DNA from: an uncultured Collinsella sp.
GTDB lineage: Bacteria; Actinomycetota; Coriobacteriia; Coriobacteriales; Coriobacteriaceae
Assembly (NCBI GenBank): GCA_902464565.1
Contig: CABQJV010000007.1
Location: 34,805-98,804, forward strand
Direction of reading: 5' to 3'
DNA: 64,000 bases
Position 1 is the stretch's first letter. The number at the start of each line of letters is the position of its first letter. The position numbers and the translations under genes are program-made. The notes under the pieces are model-generated. The model saw nothing but the letters and a program-made list of their open reading frames with translations, had not been told where the DNA came from and ran no database searches. Below are positions 43,120 through 51,667 of this stretch, one piece after another.

Positions 43120-45360
43120 GTGGCAAAGAAGAAGACGAAAAACCAGCCAAAGAAAAAGCAGGTCAACGCCGAGAACGTCATCGGCCTGCACTCCGAGGTC
43201 ACCGACCAGCCGATCACGCAGACGCTCGAGGTCAACTACATGCCCTACGCCATGAGCGTCAACGTCTCGCGTGCGTTCCCCGAGATCGACGGCTTTAAGC
43301 CCTCGCACCGCAAGCTGCTCTACACCATGTACAAGATGGGTCTGCTCAAGGGCGAGCGCCAGAAGAGCGCCAACATCGTGGGTCAGACCATGAAGCTCAA
43401 CCCGCACGGCGACGCCGCGATCTACGAGACGATGGTGCGCCTGGCCACCGGCAACGAGGCGCTTCTTGCCCCCTTCGTGGAGTCGAAGGGCAACTTTGGC
43501 AAGTACTATTCGGGCGACCTGAGCTACGCCGCCTCGCGTTATACCGAGGCCAAGCTCTCCCCCATCAGCGCCGAGATCTTCAAGGACATCGACAAGGACC
43601 CGGTCGACTTCGTCGACAGCTACGACGGCGCCATGAAGGAGCCGCGCCTGCTGCCCACCACGTTCCCCAACATCCTTGTCTCGGCCAATAAGGGCATCGG
43701 CGTCGCCATGGCGTCCGATATCTGCGGTTTCAACCTCAACGAGGTCTGCACTGCCACGATGCACTACCTCAAGGATCCTGACTGCGACCTGCTCGAATAT
43801 ATGCCCATGCCCGACTTCTCGACCGGCGGCGAAATTATCTACCGCCGCGAGGAGATGGAAAAGATTATCGAGACCGGCCTTGGCAGCTTCCAGATCCGCT
43901 CCCGTTGGCGCTGGATTCCCGAAGAGCGCATTATCGAGGTCTACGAGATCCCCTACACCACCAAGACCGATGTCATTATCGAGCGCATCGTCAAGCTCTC
44001 CAAAGAGGGCAAGGTCAAGGAGATCGCTGACATCCGCGACGAAACCGACCTCTCGGGCTTGCGCATCGCCATCGACCTTAAGCGCGGTGTCGACCCCGAC
44101 AAGCTCATGGCCAAGCTCTATCGCTCGACCACGCTGCAGGATTCGTTCTCGTGCAACTTCAACGTGCTCGTCGACGGCTATCCCCGTGTTATGGGCGTGC
44201 GCCAGATTCTGCACGAGTGGGTCAAGTGGCGTATTGAGTCCACGCGTCGCCGCATTAACTTTGACCTGGGCAAAAAGTCCGAGCGCCTGCACCTGCTGCA
44301 CGGCCTCGAGGCAATCTTGCTCGACATCGACAAGGCCATCGCCATCATCCGCGGCACCAAGCTCGAAGCCGAGGTCGTGCCCAACCTTATGAAGGGTTTC
44401 GACATCGACGAGACCCAGGCCGAGTTTGTTGCCGAGCTTAAGCTCCGCAACATCAACGAGGAGTACATCCTCAACCGCACCAAGGACATTGCCAAGCTTG
44501 AGAGCGAAATTGCCGAGCTTGAGGAGATCCTCTCCAGCGAGGAGAACATCAAGAAGGTCATCAGCGACGAGCTGGCCGCGGTCAACAAGAAGTACGTGAT
44601 GCCGCGCCGCACGGGCAGGATCGAGCCCCACGAGGTCATCGAGGTAAGCCTGGAGCCCGAGATCGAGGAATACCCGGTTACCATCATGCTCTCGCGCGAT
44701 GGCTACCTTAAAAAGATGACGGACCGCGTGCTCAAGAAGGCCACCACGCTCAAGTACAAAGACGGTGATAAGCCCTTTATCGAGTTCCCGTCCTCCAATA
44801 CCCACGAGCTGCTAGTCTTTACCAACAAGAGCCAGGTGTACAAGTGCAAGGTCGCAGCGTTTGAGGACACCAAGTCGGCCCAGCTGGGCTCGTACCTGCC
44901 GACCGATCTTGAGATGGAACCCGACGAGAGCATCATCTGGGTCATCGACCCCGAGGACTACAAGGCCGACGTGCTGTTCGTCTTTGAGAACGGCCGCGTG
45001 GTGCGCGTCGCACTTGCCGGATACGTTACCAAGACCAACCGCAAACGCCTGAAGAACGCTATCTACGGTGGCAGCAAACTGCTGTATGCGCAGGTGCTCA
45101 AGGAAGATCGCGACATCGCGCTGGTCTCGAGTGACTACCGCCTGATGAACTTTAACACGTCGCTGCTCAAGACCAAGACGACCACCAACACGCAGGGCGT
45201 CCAGGCTTTCACGGCCAAGAAGGGCCGCTCGGTCACCACCGTCGGCACGACCGAGGAGATTCTTGGCGCCGGCGCCTCAGCCGAGAAGTTCACCGCACAG
45301 AGCCTCCCCTCCGCCGGTGCCCTTATGAAAGAAAACGACATGCCGAGCCTGTTTGACTAG
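43120..45360 (+). CDS. Type IIA DNA topoisomerase subunit A, ParC/GyrA-like
   Basis: A 746-aa protein starting at GTG after AGAGGAAA. The catalytic Tyr lies in SYAASRYTEAKLSP, and the QTL/MPYAMSV region is conserved. A winged-helix/tower (to about 380), a coiled coil (about 440-490) and a reduced C-terminal beta-pinwheel follow. A canonical GyrA box (QRRGGKG) was not seen, which suggests decatenase-like activity rather than supercoiling. It forms a two-gene operon with the B subunit. Confidence 0.9.
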   Translation: MAKKKTKNQPKKKQVNAENVIGLHSEVTDQPITQTLEVNYMPYAMSVNVSRAFPEIDGFKPSHRKLLYTMYKMGLLKGERQKSANIVGQTMKLNPHGDAAIYETMVRLATGNEALLAPFVESKGNFGKYYSGDLSYAASRYTEAKLSPISAEIFKDIDKDPVDFVDSYDGAMKEPRLLPTTFPNILVSANKGIGVAMASDICGFNLNEVCTATMHYLKDPDCDLLEYMPMPDFSTGGEIIYRREEMEKIIETGLGSFQIRSRWRWIPEERIIEVYEIPYTTKTDVIIERIVKLSKEGKVKEIADIRDETDLSGLRIAIDLKRGVDPDKLMAKLYRSTTLQDSFSCNFNVLVDGYPRVMGVRQILHEWVKWRIESTRRRINFDLGKKSERLHLLHGLEAILLDIDKAIAIIRGTKLEAEVVPNLMKGFDIDETQAEFVAELKLRNINEEYILNRTKDIAKLESEIAELEEILSSEENIKKVISDELAAVNKKYVMPRRTGRIEPHEVIEVSLEPEIEEYPVTIMLSRDGYLKKMTDRVLKKATTLKYKDGDKPFIEFPSSNTHELLVFTNKSQVYKCKVAAFEDTKSAQLGSYLPTDLEMEPDESIIWVIDPEDYKADVLFVFENGRVVRVALAGYVTKTNRKRLKNAIYGGSKLLYAQVLKEDRDIALVSSDYRLMNFNTSLLKTKTTTNTQGVQAFTAKKGRSVTTVGTTEEILGAGASAEKFTAQSLPSAGALMKENDMPSLFD

Positions 45361-45396
45361 GACAGCGGCAGAACCGCCATAAGCTCTCAAAACGGT

Positions 45397-45433
45397 GGGG
45401 CCCGAAGCGCAGCAACATCGCGCTCCGGGCCCC
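45397..45433 (+). terminator. Terminator of the topoisomerase operon
   Basis: GGGGCCCGAAGCGC (45397-45410) pairs with GCGCTCCGGGCCCC (45420-45433), giving a 14-bp stem with one internal mismatch pair, 36 bp after the stop. Confidence 0.75.
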
Positions 45434-45523
45434 GCTCGCTGCAACGCAGTCAGAATAATAGGAATCCCCGTTTTTCACTCCCGCAACCCCACGGCACAAG
45501 GCATGTTAAGCCGTTAGTAAAAC

Positions 45524-45570
45524 TTGCAAAAGTTAGCAAAAGTTGCAAAAATTAGCAAAAGTTGCAAAGG
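45524..45570 (+). repeat. 19-bp direct repeats abutting the ATPase ribosome binding site
   Basis: TTGCAAAAGTTAGCAAAAG occurs about two and a half times (45524, 45543, 45562) with single-base changes, ending inside AAAGGAG. Each unit is itself a doublet of TTGCAAAAG and TTAGCAAAAG. This could be a multi-site operator or a slippage-prone translation control region. Confidence 0.7.
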
Positions 45571-45577
45571 AGCTACC

Positions 45578-46672
45578 ATGGAGTACAGCAAGAACCCCTT
45601 TACCCCAACATTTGGAAGCGTCCCTCCCTTTCTAGCGGGTCGCGAGCATATCCTGCGTGACATCAACCGTGGCTTTATCAACGGCCCGGGAGATCCCAAC
45701 CTGTCGACTATTTTTACGGGCGCAAGGGGAACGGGCAAGACGGCGCTTCTCTCGCTCCTTTCAGAAACGGCGCTTGAACACGGCTGGATCGCAGCAAATG
45801 TCTCCGCCATGCCAGGCATGCTCGAAGATATTATCGAGCGAACCAAAGAAGCCGCAGATAGCTACCTCTCACAGCCTCACGCGCGCATAAACGGCGTTCA
45901 AATTGGTCCAGTGGACATCGATTGGACATATGCTCAAGAGGCCCAGGGCAACTGGCGCACACGCATGAACGGCATCTTTAAGCAACTCGAAAAACATGAC
46001 ATCGGACTTCTCATCACCATCGATGATGTCACCGTCGATCTCGAAGAAATGCTTCAATTTGCCTCTGTTTACCAGCACTTTGTGCGCGAAGGTAAAAAAG
46101 TCGCCCTACTCATGGCAGGACTACCCTACAAAGTATCGGCACTGCTACGCAACGATTCCGTCTCGTTCCTCAGACGTTCCCAATATCATCAATTAGGACG
46201 AATCACTGACGTTGAAATTGCAAACGCATTCCGCAAAACCGTTGAGGCCAGAGGCCGCTCAATCACACCAGAAGCGCTCGAGGATGCTGTGAAGGCCGTC
46301 GACGGATTCCCCTACATGATGCAGCTCGTCGGATATCGCACTTGGGATGTTTCGGAGAGCTCGCCCAAAATCAGCGCATCTGATGTCCAACAGGGTTCTC
46401 TGCTTGCCCGCATGGAACTGCGCGATCGCATTCTCGAAACGACCTATCGGGAGCTTTCCGATAAAGACATTGAGTTTTTACTCGCGATGCTGCCCGATTC
46501 TGGCCCCAGCAGTGTCTCAGAAATTGCCAAGCGTATGGGCGTCGCCAGCAACTATGCAAGCCAATACAAGCGCCGCCTCCTCGAGGACGGCGTCATCGGA
46601 GAGCGCGGGCGTGGTCTCGTTGGCTTCGACATCCCCGCGTTCAGGGAATTCTTGAACGAGAAGGCGTTTTAG
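45578..46672 (+). CDS. AAA family ATPase with C-terminal winged helix
   Basis: A 364-aa STAND/ORC-like ATPase. The N-terminal PFLAGREHILRDI is followed by Walker A GARGTGKTALL near residue 47, Walker B LLITIDDV near 143, and a C-terminal winged helix (EIAKRMGVASNYASQYKRRL). It is preceded by unusual 19-bp repeats. Proteins of this type serve as regulators or in toxin/defence and mobile-element loci. No partner gene is adjacent, so the role is open. Confidence 0.82.
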   Translation: MEYSKNPFTPTFGSVPPFLAGREHILRDINRGFINGPGDPNLSTIFTGARGTGKTALLSLLSETALEHGWIAANVSAMPGMLEDIIERTKEAADSYLSQPHARINGVQIGPVDIDWTYAQEAQGNWRTRMNGIFKQLEKHDIGLLITIDDVTVDLEEMLQFASVYQHFVREGKKVALLMAGLPYKVSALLRNDSVSFLRRSQYHQLGRITDVEIANAFRKTVEARGRSITPEALEDAVKAVDGFPYMMQLVGYRTWDVSESSPKISASDVQQGSLLARMELRDRILETTYRELSDKDIEFLLAMLPDSGPSSVSEIAKRMGVASNYASQYKRRLLEDGVIGERGRGLVGFDIPAFREFLNEKAF

Positions 46673-46702
46673 CACACCGGAATTGTCCGCGGGAGCATCG
46701 TT

Positions 46703-46767
46703 GCATGGCAATCAGCAATCCTCTTGGTAAGGGCAGCAAGCATTTCCGCTTGTGCTGATTGCCATGC
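46703..46767. repeat. 15-bp inverted repeat between ATPase and flavodoxin genes
   Basis: GCATGGCAATCAGCA (46703-46717) and its perfect complement (46753-46767) enclose a 35-nt loop. It may be a shared terminator of the convergent genes, although the loop is longer than usual. Confidence 0.55.
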
Positions 46768-46780
46768 GCTCCTCTTGTCC

Positions 46781-47311
46781 TTAGGCGAGCTTGCGGGCGA
46801 GCTCGCGCACCTCTTCCAACTTGGGCGAGGAGGCCATGCTGTCGCGCTCGGTCATACCGCTGATGGTGATAATGCCTTGGTCCTCCCACTTGCAGTACGC
46901 GCAGGTTGACTTGTACATAGCGATCGCCGCATCATAGACGCCCTCGCTGTGGCTATCGAGCAAAAGGGCCGTCTTGGTGAACGGGAAGCCCGTAGCACCG
47001 AAGGCGTACAGGCGGTCGATGGCGGCCTTTTCCTGCGCGGTGATATCGAACCAGTAGATAGGCGAGGCGAAGACAGCCATATCGGCGTCTTTCAGCGACT
47101 CGATCACGCCGGCCATGTCATCCTTCTGCACACAGGTGCCCTCATGGGTAAAGCAGTACTGACACCCCAGGCAACCAGCAATCTTCTTGCCGGCAACGCG
47201 GATGACCTCGACCGTATGGCCGGCCTCGCGCGCGGTCTCGGCAAACGCCTCGACCATGGTGTCGGTATTAGCGCCCTTGCGCGGGCTACCACTCAATACA
47301 ACGATATTCAT
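46781..47311 (-). CDS. Flavodoxin/NADPH-dependent FMN reductase-fold protein
   Basis: A 176-aa iron-sulfur-flavoprotein-like enzyme with VVLSGSPRKGANTDTM for FMN phosphate binding, GCLGCQYCFTHEGTC (Cys cluster) and ASPIYWFDIT. Such proteins reduce quinones, nitro compounds or act as electron shuttles in anaerobes. It stands alone. It resembles the protein at 55077. A 321-bp gap (47312-47632) follows on the 5' side, with no gene seen. Confidence 0.88.
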   Translation of the reverse strand: MNIVVLSGSPRKGANTDTMVEAFAETAREAGHTVEVIRVAGKKIAGCLGCQYCFTHEGTCVQKDDMAGVIESLKDADMAVFASPIYWFDITAQEKAAIDRLYAFGATGFPFTKTALLLDSHSEGVYDAAIAMYKSTCAYCKWEDQGIITISGMTERDSMASSPKLEEVRELARKLA

Positions 47312-47632
47312 AAGAATCTCCCTTCTTCATGCCGCAGGCGCGCGGCATACATTTCGTTGTAACCAAAACAGATGGAGCTATTCAGTCGTCTGTAGATCGC
47401 ATCTCTCGTTCGCGCTCTCTAGACACAATCTCATTGCCTGATAACTCCTCGACCGTCTTGATTCTCTCTCCGAGAATTGAACAGCAAATCGTTGCTCACA
47501 AAGTATCGACTGTGGGAAAATTAGCTTGAGCTTTCTCCCTGCTCGCGTAAGCGTTCGCGTGAAAGAGCCTAGCCGCATCGGCCAGGCGCAATATAGATCC
47601 GCGGAAACCGGCCTACGAACAAGGAGCGTCTT

Positions 47633-48553
47633 ATGTATGGACAGCATGTTGCACCGCAGACCCATAGCAAACGGACTGGCCTGTCTATCCGCGACGTCAA
47701 GCGTCATGCAGGCGCCAGAGTCGCCGCCTTCGGAGTAAGCATTCTTGTGGCAGGACTGCTTTTGCTACCCTGCGCAGCACTGGCGACCGAAATGCCCGAA
47801 ACCGATGTCGCAGCACCCATTACCTGCGACGAAGCCAACGCGGAAGGCAGCCTCACAGCTACCACCGTTGTCGACCATAACTATGACCTGGAGCTCCCTC
47901 CTGCCTTCATGTTGGTCCAGAATGAGGCGTTTGTATACGATTTCCCCGACAAACCCGAGGACTTCATCTACGGGCTTAACGACACCGTCCATCTCTTCAA
48001 GATCGACACCGATACCGAAGGCCTTATAAAAACCGAGAACCCCAAAGAGGCCAGCGTCTCTATTGCCCTGACCATGATCGACAATCACGTTAGAGCAACC
48101 GCTGTCTTTACAGGCGGCTACGCCGACGACCAAATCCCTTACAGACTGAACCTCACCAGCTCAACCCGCCTTGGCACACACGTTGACCGCGACTTCGACA
48201 GCGGGCAGGGGATTATGCACGAGACGCGGCACGATTACTACATCCGCTACGTCTTCGACAGCGACGTGCACTTGATTGCAACCGATACGAGCGGTTCCAA
48301 ACCCGATCCAAGTGTTAAACCGAGCCCAGAGGTCAAACCCGAACCGGAAACCAAGCCCGACCCCACACCGCAGCCCAAGGCAGAAAAGCCCGCGGCAAAT
48401 CCCGTTTCCACTAAGGCAGTAGCGGCGGTTAAACCAGCCGGGACCACCCTACCCGCGACGGGCGACAACGGTGCGATGGCTGTCGCCCTGAGTGTTGCCG
48501 GTGGCGCAGTTGCAGCAGTTGGTATTTCCGCAACAAGGCGTCGCAACCGCTAG
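47633..48553 (+). CDS. LPXTG-type cell-wall-anchored surface protein
   Basis: A 306-aa protein. A long basic N-terminus precedes a signal peptide (VAAFGVSILVAGLLLLPCAA). An all-beta-like middle (about 50-220) with DLELPPAFMLVQNEAF and a DTVHLFKID strand pattern may carry an isopeptide-type pilin fold. A Pro/Lys/Glu wall spanner follows, then LPATGD, a hydrophobic tail and RRRNR. Sortase should anchor it to peptidoglycan. AAGGAG precedes the start. Confidence 0.85.
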   Translation: MYGQHVAPQTHSKRTGLSIRDVKRHAGARVAAFGVSILVAGLLLLPCAALATEMPETDVAAPITCDEANAEGSLTATTVVDHNYDLELPPAFMLVQNEAFVYDFPDKPEDFIYGLNDTVHLFKIDTDTEGLIKTENPKEASVSIALTMIDNHVRATAVFTGGYADDQIPYRLNLTSSTRLGTHVDRDFDSGQGIMHETRHDYYIRYVFDSDVHLIATDTSGSKPDPSVKPSPEVKPEPETKPDPTPQPKAEKPAANPVSTKAVAAVKPAGTTLPATGDNGAMAVALSVAGGAVAAVGISATRRRNR

Positions 48554-48589
48554 CTAAAACAAATACGCCATTCACACAGGCAAACAACC

Positions 48590-48723
48590 AAGGTCCAACG
48601 AAAACAGTCCAGTCATCCGACTGTGCCGCACTCCAGTAGTTCGCAGAGGATATCAAGGAGGTGGCCCAGGCTTCCCTTGTCGCCCTCGAGCTGTGCGACA
48701 GGCAGATCAGGTTTGGGAAGTAG
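48590..48723 (+). pseudogene. Gene remnant interrupted by a TAG
   Basis: One frame reads TVQSSDCAALQ, a TAG at 48637-48639, then FAEDIKEVAQASLVALELCD and RQIRFGK to a stop at 48723. The composition is protein-like and helical, but there is no start or RBS. It is probably the tail of a lost gene. The family was not recognised. Confidence 0.3.
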
Positions 48724-48795
48724 AACGGCCCTTGCGCGAGGCGTGGATCGGGCAAGTTTGACTTTTATTCCCAGGGCCAAGCAGGGCCGGAGGTT

Positions 48796-49017
48796 TTATT
48801 GGCGGCTCTTGCGGACGGCGCGAGTTTTGGCGAGAACGTAGGCATCGGGGTCGTCTTTGAACCAGGGGCAACGGCGCACGCCGGAGACCATATGGCGGTG
48901 GGGGCAGCCGCCCATGCACATGGGCAGAATGTGGTGCACGGATGATTGGGCGTCCGCAGGCTGAGTGAAGCCATAACAACACTTCGCGCATCGAGCAGTT
49001 TGAGCCGGCGTGCGCAT
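48796..49017 (-). CDS. Small Cys/His-rich protein, unrecognised (possible fragment)
   Basis: A 73-aa frame with CAKCCYGF, VHHILPMCMGGCPHRH and CPWFKDDPDAY. The spacing could be a zinc-binding HNH-like core or the tail of a radical-SAM/SPASM maturase; neither is complete. The open frame continues upstream without a start (LQWGRPPHKKALPSRYGAD). GGAAGGAG near 49075-49082 serves an ATG in a different frame, which hints at a frameshift. Function not assigned. Confidence 0.35.
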   Translation of the reverse strand: MRTPAQTARCAKCCYGFTQPADAQSSVHHILPMCMGGCPHRHMVSGVRRCPWFKDDPDAYVLAKTRAVRKSRQ

Positions 49018-49115
49018 GTCGGCGCCATACCGGGAAGGGAGGGCCTTCTTGTGGGGCGGACGACCCCATTGCAGTCTCCTTCCGCTCTAATCCTGCGGGA
49101 ACGACATCAGCCGTA

Positions 49116-49148
49116 GGAGTACCGCTACCGTACTCGTAGCGGTACTCC
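49116..49148. repeat. 12-bp perfect inverted repeat
   Basis: GGAGTACCGCTA (49116-49127) and its complement (49137-49148) around CCGTACTCG, just 3' of the HxlR gene. There is no T-tract, so it is weak as an intrinsic terminator. Confidence 0.5.
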
Positions 49149-49169
49149 GCCCCCTAAGCAGCGTGTCCG

Positions 49170-49493
49170 CTACGAAACGACCGTCTTGTAATAGGCGCCG
49201 AAGTCTGCGAGCGAGTCCATGATGGGCATCATCTGGCGACCGAGCTCGGTAAGGCCATACTCAACGCGGGGAGGATTCTCGCCATAGTCATGGCGAAAGA
49301 CCAGCCCATCATCCTCCATCTGCCGCAGGCTGTCGGTAAGCACCTTCTGAGAGATTCCCTCAAGGTCGCGGCGCAACTCGTTGAAACGCCAGGGGCGTAC
49401 GCGCAAGTTACGGATAATGAGCAGCTTCCACTTGCCGCCAATGAGCGCTACCGCCGTTGCGACCGGACACTCCGGAAGCTCCTCTTTCGCCAT
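49170..49493 (-). CDS. HxlR family transcriptional regulator
   Basis: A 107-aa winged-helix protein. PECPVATAVALIGGKWKLLI is the family N-terminus with the redox-capable Cys, followed by RFNELRRDLEGISQKVLTD. It starts at MAKEELPEC; a GGAGG lies 13 bases upstream. It is divergent from the cupin gene at 49648 and probably regulates it in response to electrophiles or redox change. Confidence 0.9.
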   Translation of the reverse strand: MAKEELPECPVATAVALIGGKWKLLIIRNLRVRPWRFNELRRDLEGISQKVLTDSLRQMEDDGLVFRHDYGENPPRVEYGLTELGRQMMPIMDSLADFGAYYKTVVS

Positions 49494-49647
49494 CACGGGA
49501 GACCCAACCTCCTTGACCATACCGGTTTCACAAAAAAGTACGCAGTTACAAATATGTGCGTACTCGTATTTGCATGCGCCTTCGCGTTGAATATAACTCA
49601 CGCAGGAGATGCCTGCAAGGTAAATCAACCCAAAGAGAGGAACCATT

Positions 49648-50001
49648 ATGGCTAATTATGCAAAGACCCACATCGGTAGTGAGAGCCGTGTCGAGCTGCA
49701 CGAAGTGCTCGGGCTTACCGGGGCAGAGGTGAGTGTCAACAATCTTCCCGCCGGCGCTGGCGTTCCGTTTGTCCATGCACACAAGGAAAACGAGGAAATC
49801 TATGGCGTGCTCGAAGGCGCCGGCTCGGTCACGATCGACGGTGAGGATATCGAGCTTGCAGCCGGCGACTGGCTGCGCATTTCCCCCGCCGCACACCGTC
49901 AGTTCCGCGCCGCATCCGACTCGGGCATCACATACGTCTGCATTCAGGTCAAGCAGGGATCCCTTGATGCCTTCACGGCCGACGACGCTATCATGTTCTA
50001 A
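49648..50001 (+). CDS. Cupin domain protein
   Basis: A 117-aa single-domain cupin: PFVHAHKENEEIYGVLEG (motif 1, metal-binding His/Glu) and AGDWLRISPAAHRQF (motif 2 His). Likely a small metal-dependent isomerase, dioxygenase or sensor. GAGAGGAA precedes the ATG. It is divergent from the HxlR gene and overlaps the TetR stop by four bases on the other strand. Confidence 0.88.
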   Translation: MANYAKTHIGSESRVELHEVLGLTGAEVSVNNLPAGAGVPFVHAHKENEEIYGVLEGAGSVTIDGEDIELAAGDWLRISPAAHRQFRAASDSGITYVCIQVKQGSLDAFTADDAIMF

Positions 50002-50555
50002 TTCGCGATCGGTGTGCAAGGGGCCGATACCGCCCGCATGCCCCCTTCGGAATAGGCGCTGAGCAGCTCCTGGGCGTGGGCGAACTCGGGCCCTCGCCTC
50101 CAACCGAGCAGGCGGTTGACCGCGAGATTTCCCTGGACGTTGTGGACGAAGAGCAGATAGGCGTCCTCGCGCGAAAGCCCAGTTTCCTCCATGATCGAGG
50201 GAACCATCTGCTCAGCGCCGCGCTCGACGACGCGCTGCGCCACCCGGGCGTACGCGTCGTCATCCGAGTAGAGCAGATAATAGTCATCGTTTGCCGGCGG
50301 GCGCTGGCAGAGGGCGCTCGTCTCCGCTCCCCCAAGCGGCGGCGCCGACGCCAGGGCCTCGTCGATAAGTGCATCGAGCAGCGCGAACTTGTCCTCGTAG
50401 TGCAGATAAAACGTGCCGCGGTTAATATCGGCGCGGCGGCAGATATCCGCTACCGTCATCTTCGCGAAGCCGACCTCGGCCAGCAGTGCAAAGAACGCTT
50501 CCCGTATGACCGAAAGCGTATAGCGTCGGCGACGATCGATCTTCCCCGATTCCAT
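49998..50555 (-). CDS. TetR/AcrR family regulator divergent from the sirtuin genes
   Basis: A 185-aa protein with DRRRRYTLSVIREAFFALLA and VADICRRADINRGTFYLHYE forming the helix-turn-helix, and a helical C-terminal domain like the TetR_C_7/33 type. MESGKIDRR is the start, with GGAGG four bases upstream. It faces the three sirtuin genes across a 143-bp promoter region, so it is their probable repressor. Confidence 0.88.
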   Translation of the reverse strand: MESGKIDRRRRYTLSVIREAFFALLAEVGFAKMTVADICRRADINRGTFYLHYEDKFALLDALIDEALASAPPLGGAETSALCQRPPANDDYYLLYSDDDAYARVAQRVVERGAEQMVPSIMEETGLSREDAYLLFVHNVQGNLAVNRLLGWRRGPEFAHAQELLSAYSEGGMRAVSAPCTPIAN

Positions 50556-50698
50556 TGCCCCTCCAATTGCAACGCTCGACAATGCCCAGCAATCGTTCGT
50601 TTATCGACAGCGCATCGAAGCTGTTCATTGCTCTCGCACAAATCAACATGGATACTTTTTATCAACACCTGTTCATAATAGCTGAAAGAAGGTATCCA

Positions 50699-51664
50699 GT
50701 GACTCTATACGAGCGGCTCGTTATCGAACTCACCAACCAATCGTTTTCCCATCAGGCCGCCTACCGCACCGGCGGCACGCCCTATGAGCTGAGTGCCCGC
50801 GAGTCCGAGCCCTACGACCAGCAAATCGAAACGTTCGTCCGCATGATCGAGGAAGCCGATTGCGTGCTGGTGGGCGGGGCCTCCGGGCTCTCCGCGGCGG
50901 GCGGCGGCGACTTCTACTACGAGGACAACGCAACCTATCGCAGGCATTTCGGCAAATTCGCCGAGCGCTACGGTTTCAGGGGCGCTTTCGAGGGGTCGTT
51001 CTACCGCTGGCCCACTGCCGAGGCGCGCTGGGGATACCTCGCCACCTTCCTCGACACCACACTCAACGCCCCACTGCGCAAGCCCTACAAGGACCTCGAC
51101 GCCATTCTTACCGAGAAAGACTTCTTCGTTCTCACCACCAACCAGGACACGCAGTTTGTGAAACTCTACCCCCGGGAGAAGGTGGCCGAGATCCAAGGCG
51201 ACCACCGCTTCTTCCAGTGCTCCCACTGTTGCACCGACGAGGTGTGGGACGCGGTCGAGCCGGTCTCCCGCATGGTAGAGGCCATGGGAGACGGCCTTGA
51301 GGTTTCGACAGAGCTCGTGCCGCGCTGCCCGCACTGCGGGGCAGAGGCGTTCCCCTGGGTTCGCGGCTACGGCAACTTCCTGCAGGGCGCGCTCTACGAG
51401 GAGCAGTACCGCAAGGCGTCCGACTGGCTCGACGCGCACGCGCGGCAGAGGATCCTTTTCCTCGAGCTGGGCGTGGGCCGCATGACGCCTGCGTTTATCC
51501 AGGAGCCGTTCTGGGCCCTCACGGCGCAGTTGCCGCAGGCTGGCTACATCGCCGTGAACAACAAGACGCAGTTTCTCCCCCGTACGATCGAGGATCGGGG
51601 GCTCGCCGTTCGCGCCGATATCGCCGACGTGCTCGCCGACGTGCGCAAGACGCTGGGGAGGTAG
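50699..51664 (+). CDS. SirTM-like class M sirtuin, first of three
   Basis: A 321-aa protein from GTG at 50699 (AGAAGG upstream). NAD-binding GGASGLSAAGGG, RHFGKFAERYGF, the LTTNQDTQF motif and IQGDHRFFQCSHCC; the canonical HG is QG, as in SirTM protein-ADP-ribosylating sirtuins. A zinc ribbon with CSHCC and CPHCG is followed by LFLELGVGRMTPAFI. Expected to use NAD+ for ADP-ribosyl transfer rather than deacetylation. The usual SirTM partners (macrodomain, GcvH-L, lipoate ligase) are absent here. Confidence 0.8.
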   Translation: MTLYERLVIELTNQSFSHQAAYRTGGTPYELSARESEPYDQQIETFVRMIEEADCVLVGGASGLSAAGGGDFYYEDNATYRRHFGKFAERYGFRGAFEGSFYRWPTAEARWGYLATFLDTTLNAPLRKPYKDLDAILTEKDFFVLTTNQDTQFVKLYPREKVAEIQGDHRFFQCSHCCTDEVWDAVEPVSRMVEAMGDGLEVSTELVPRCPHCGAEAFPWVRGYGNFLQGALYEEQYRKASDWLDAHARQRILFLELGVGRMTPAFIQEPFWALTAQLPQAGYIAVNNKTQFLPRTIEDRGLAVRADIADVLADVRKTLGR

Positions 51665-51667
51665 CGC

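Noticed and set aside
41947..44805. A 952-residue open frame on the minus strand across the topoisomerase genes
   Set aside because: It lies antisense to two well-supported genes with intact catalytic motifs; its composition (Val/Asp/His-rich) is the usual shadow of GC-rich coding sequence.
47312..47632. Possible c-di-GMP or other known riboswitch before the LPXTG gene
   Set aside because: No conserved aptamer core could be matched; only generic GC-rich stems were seen.
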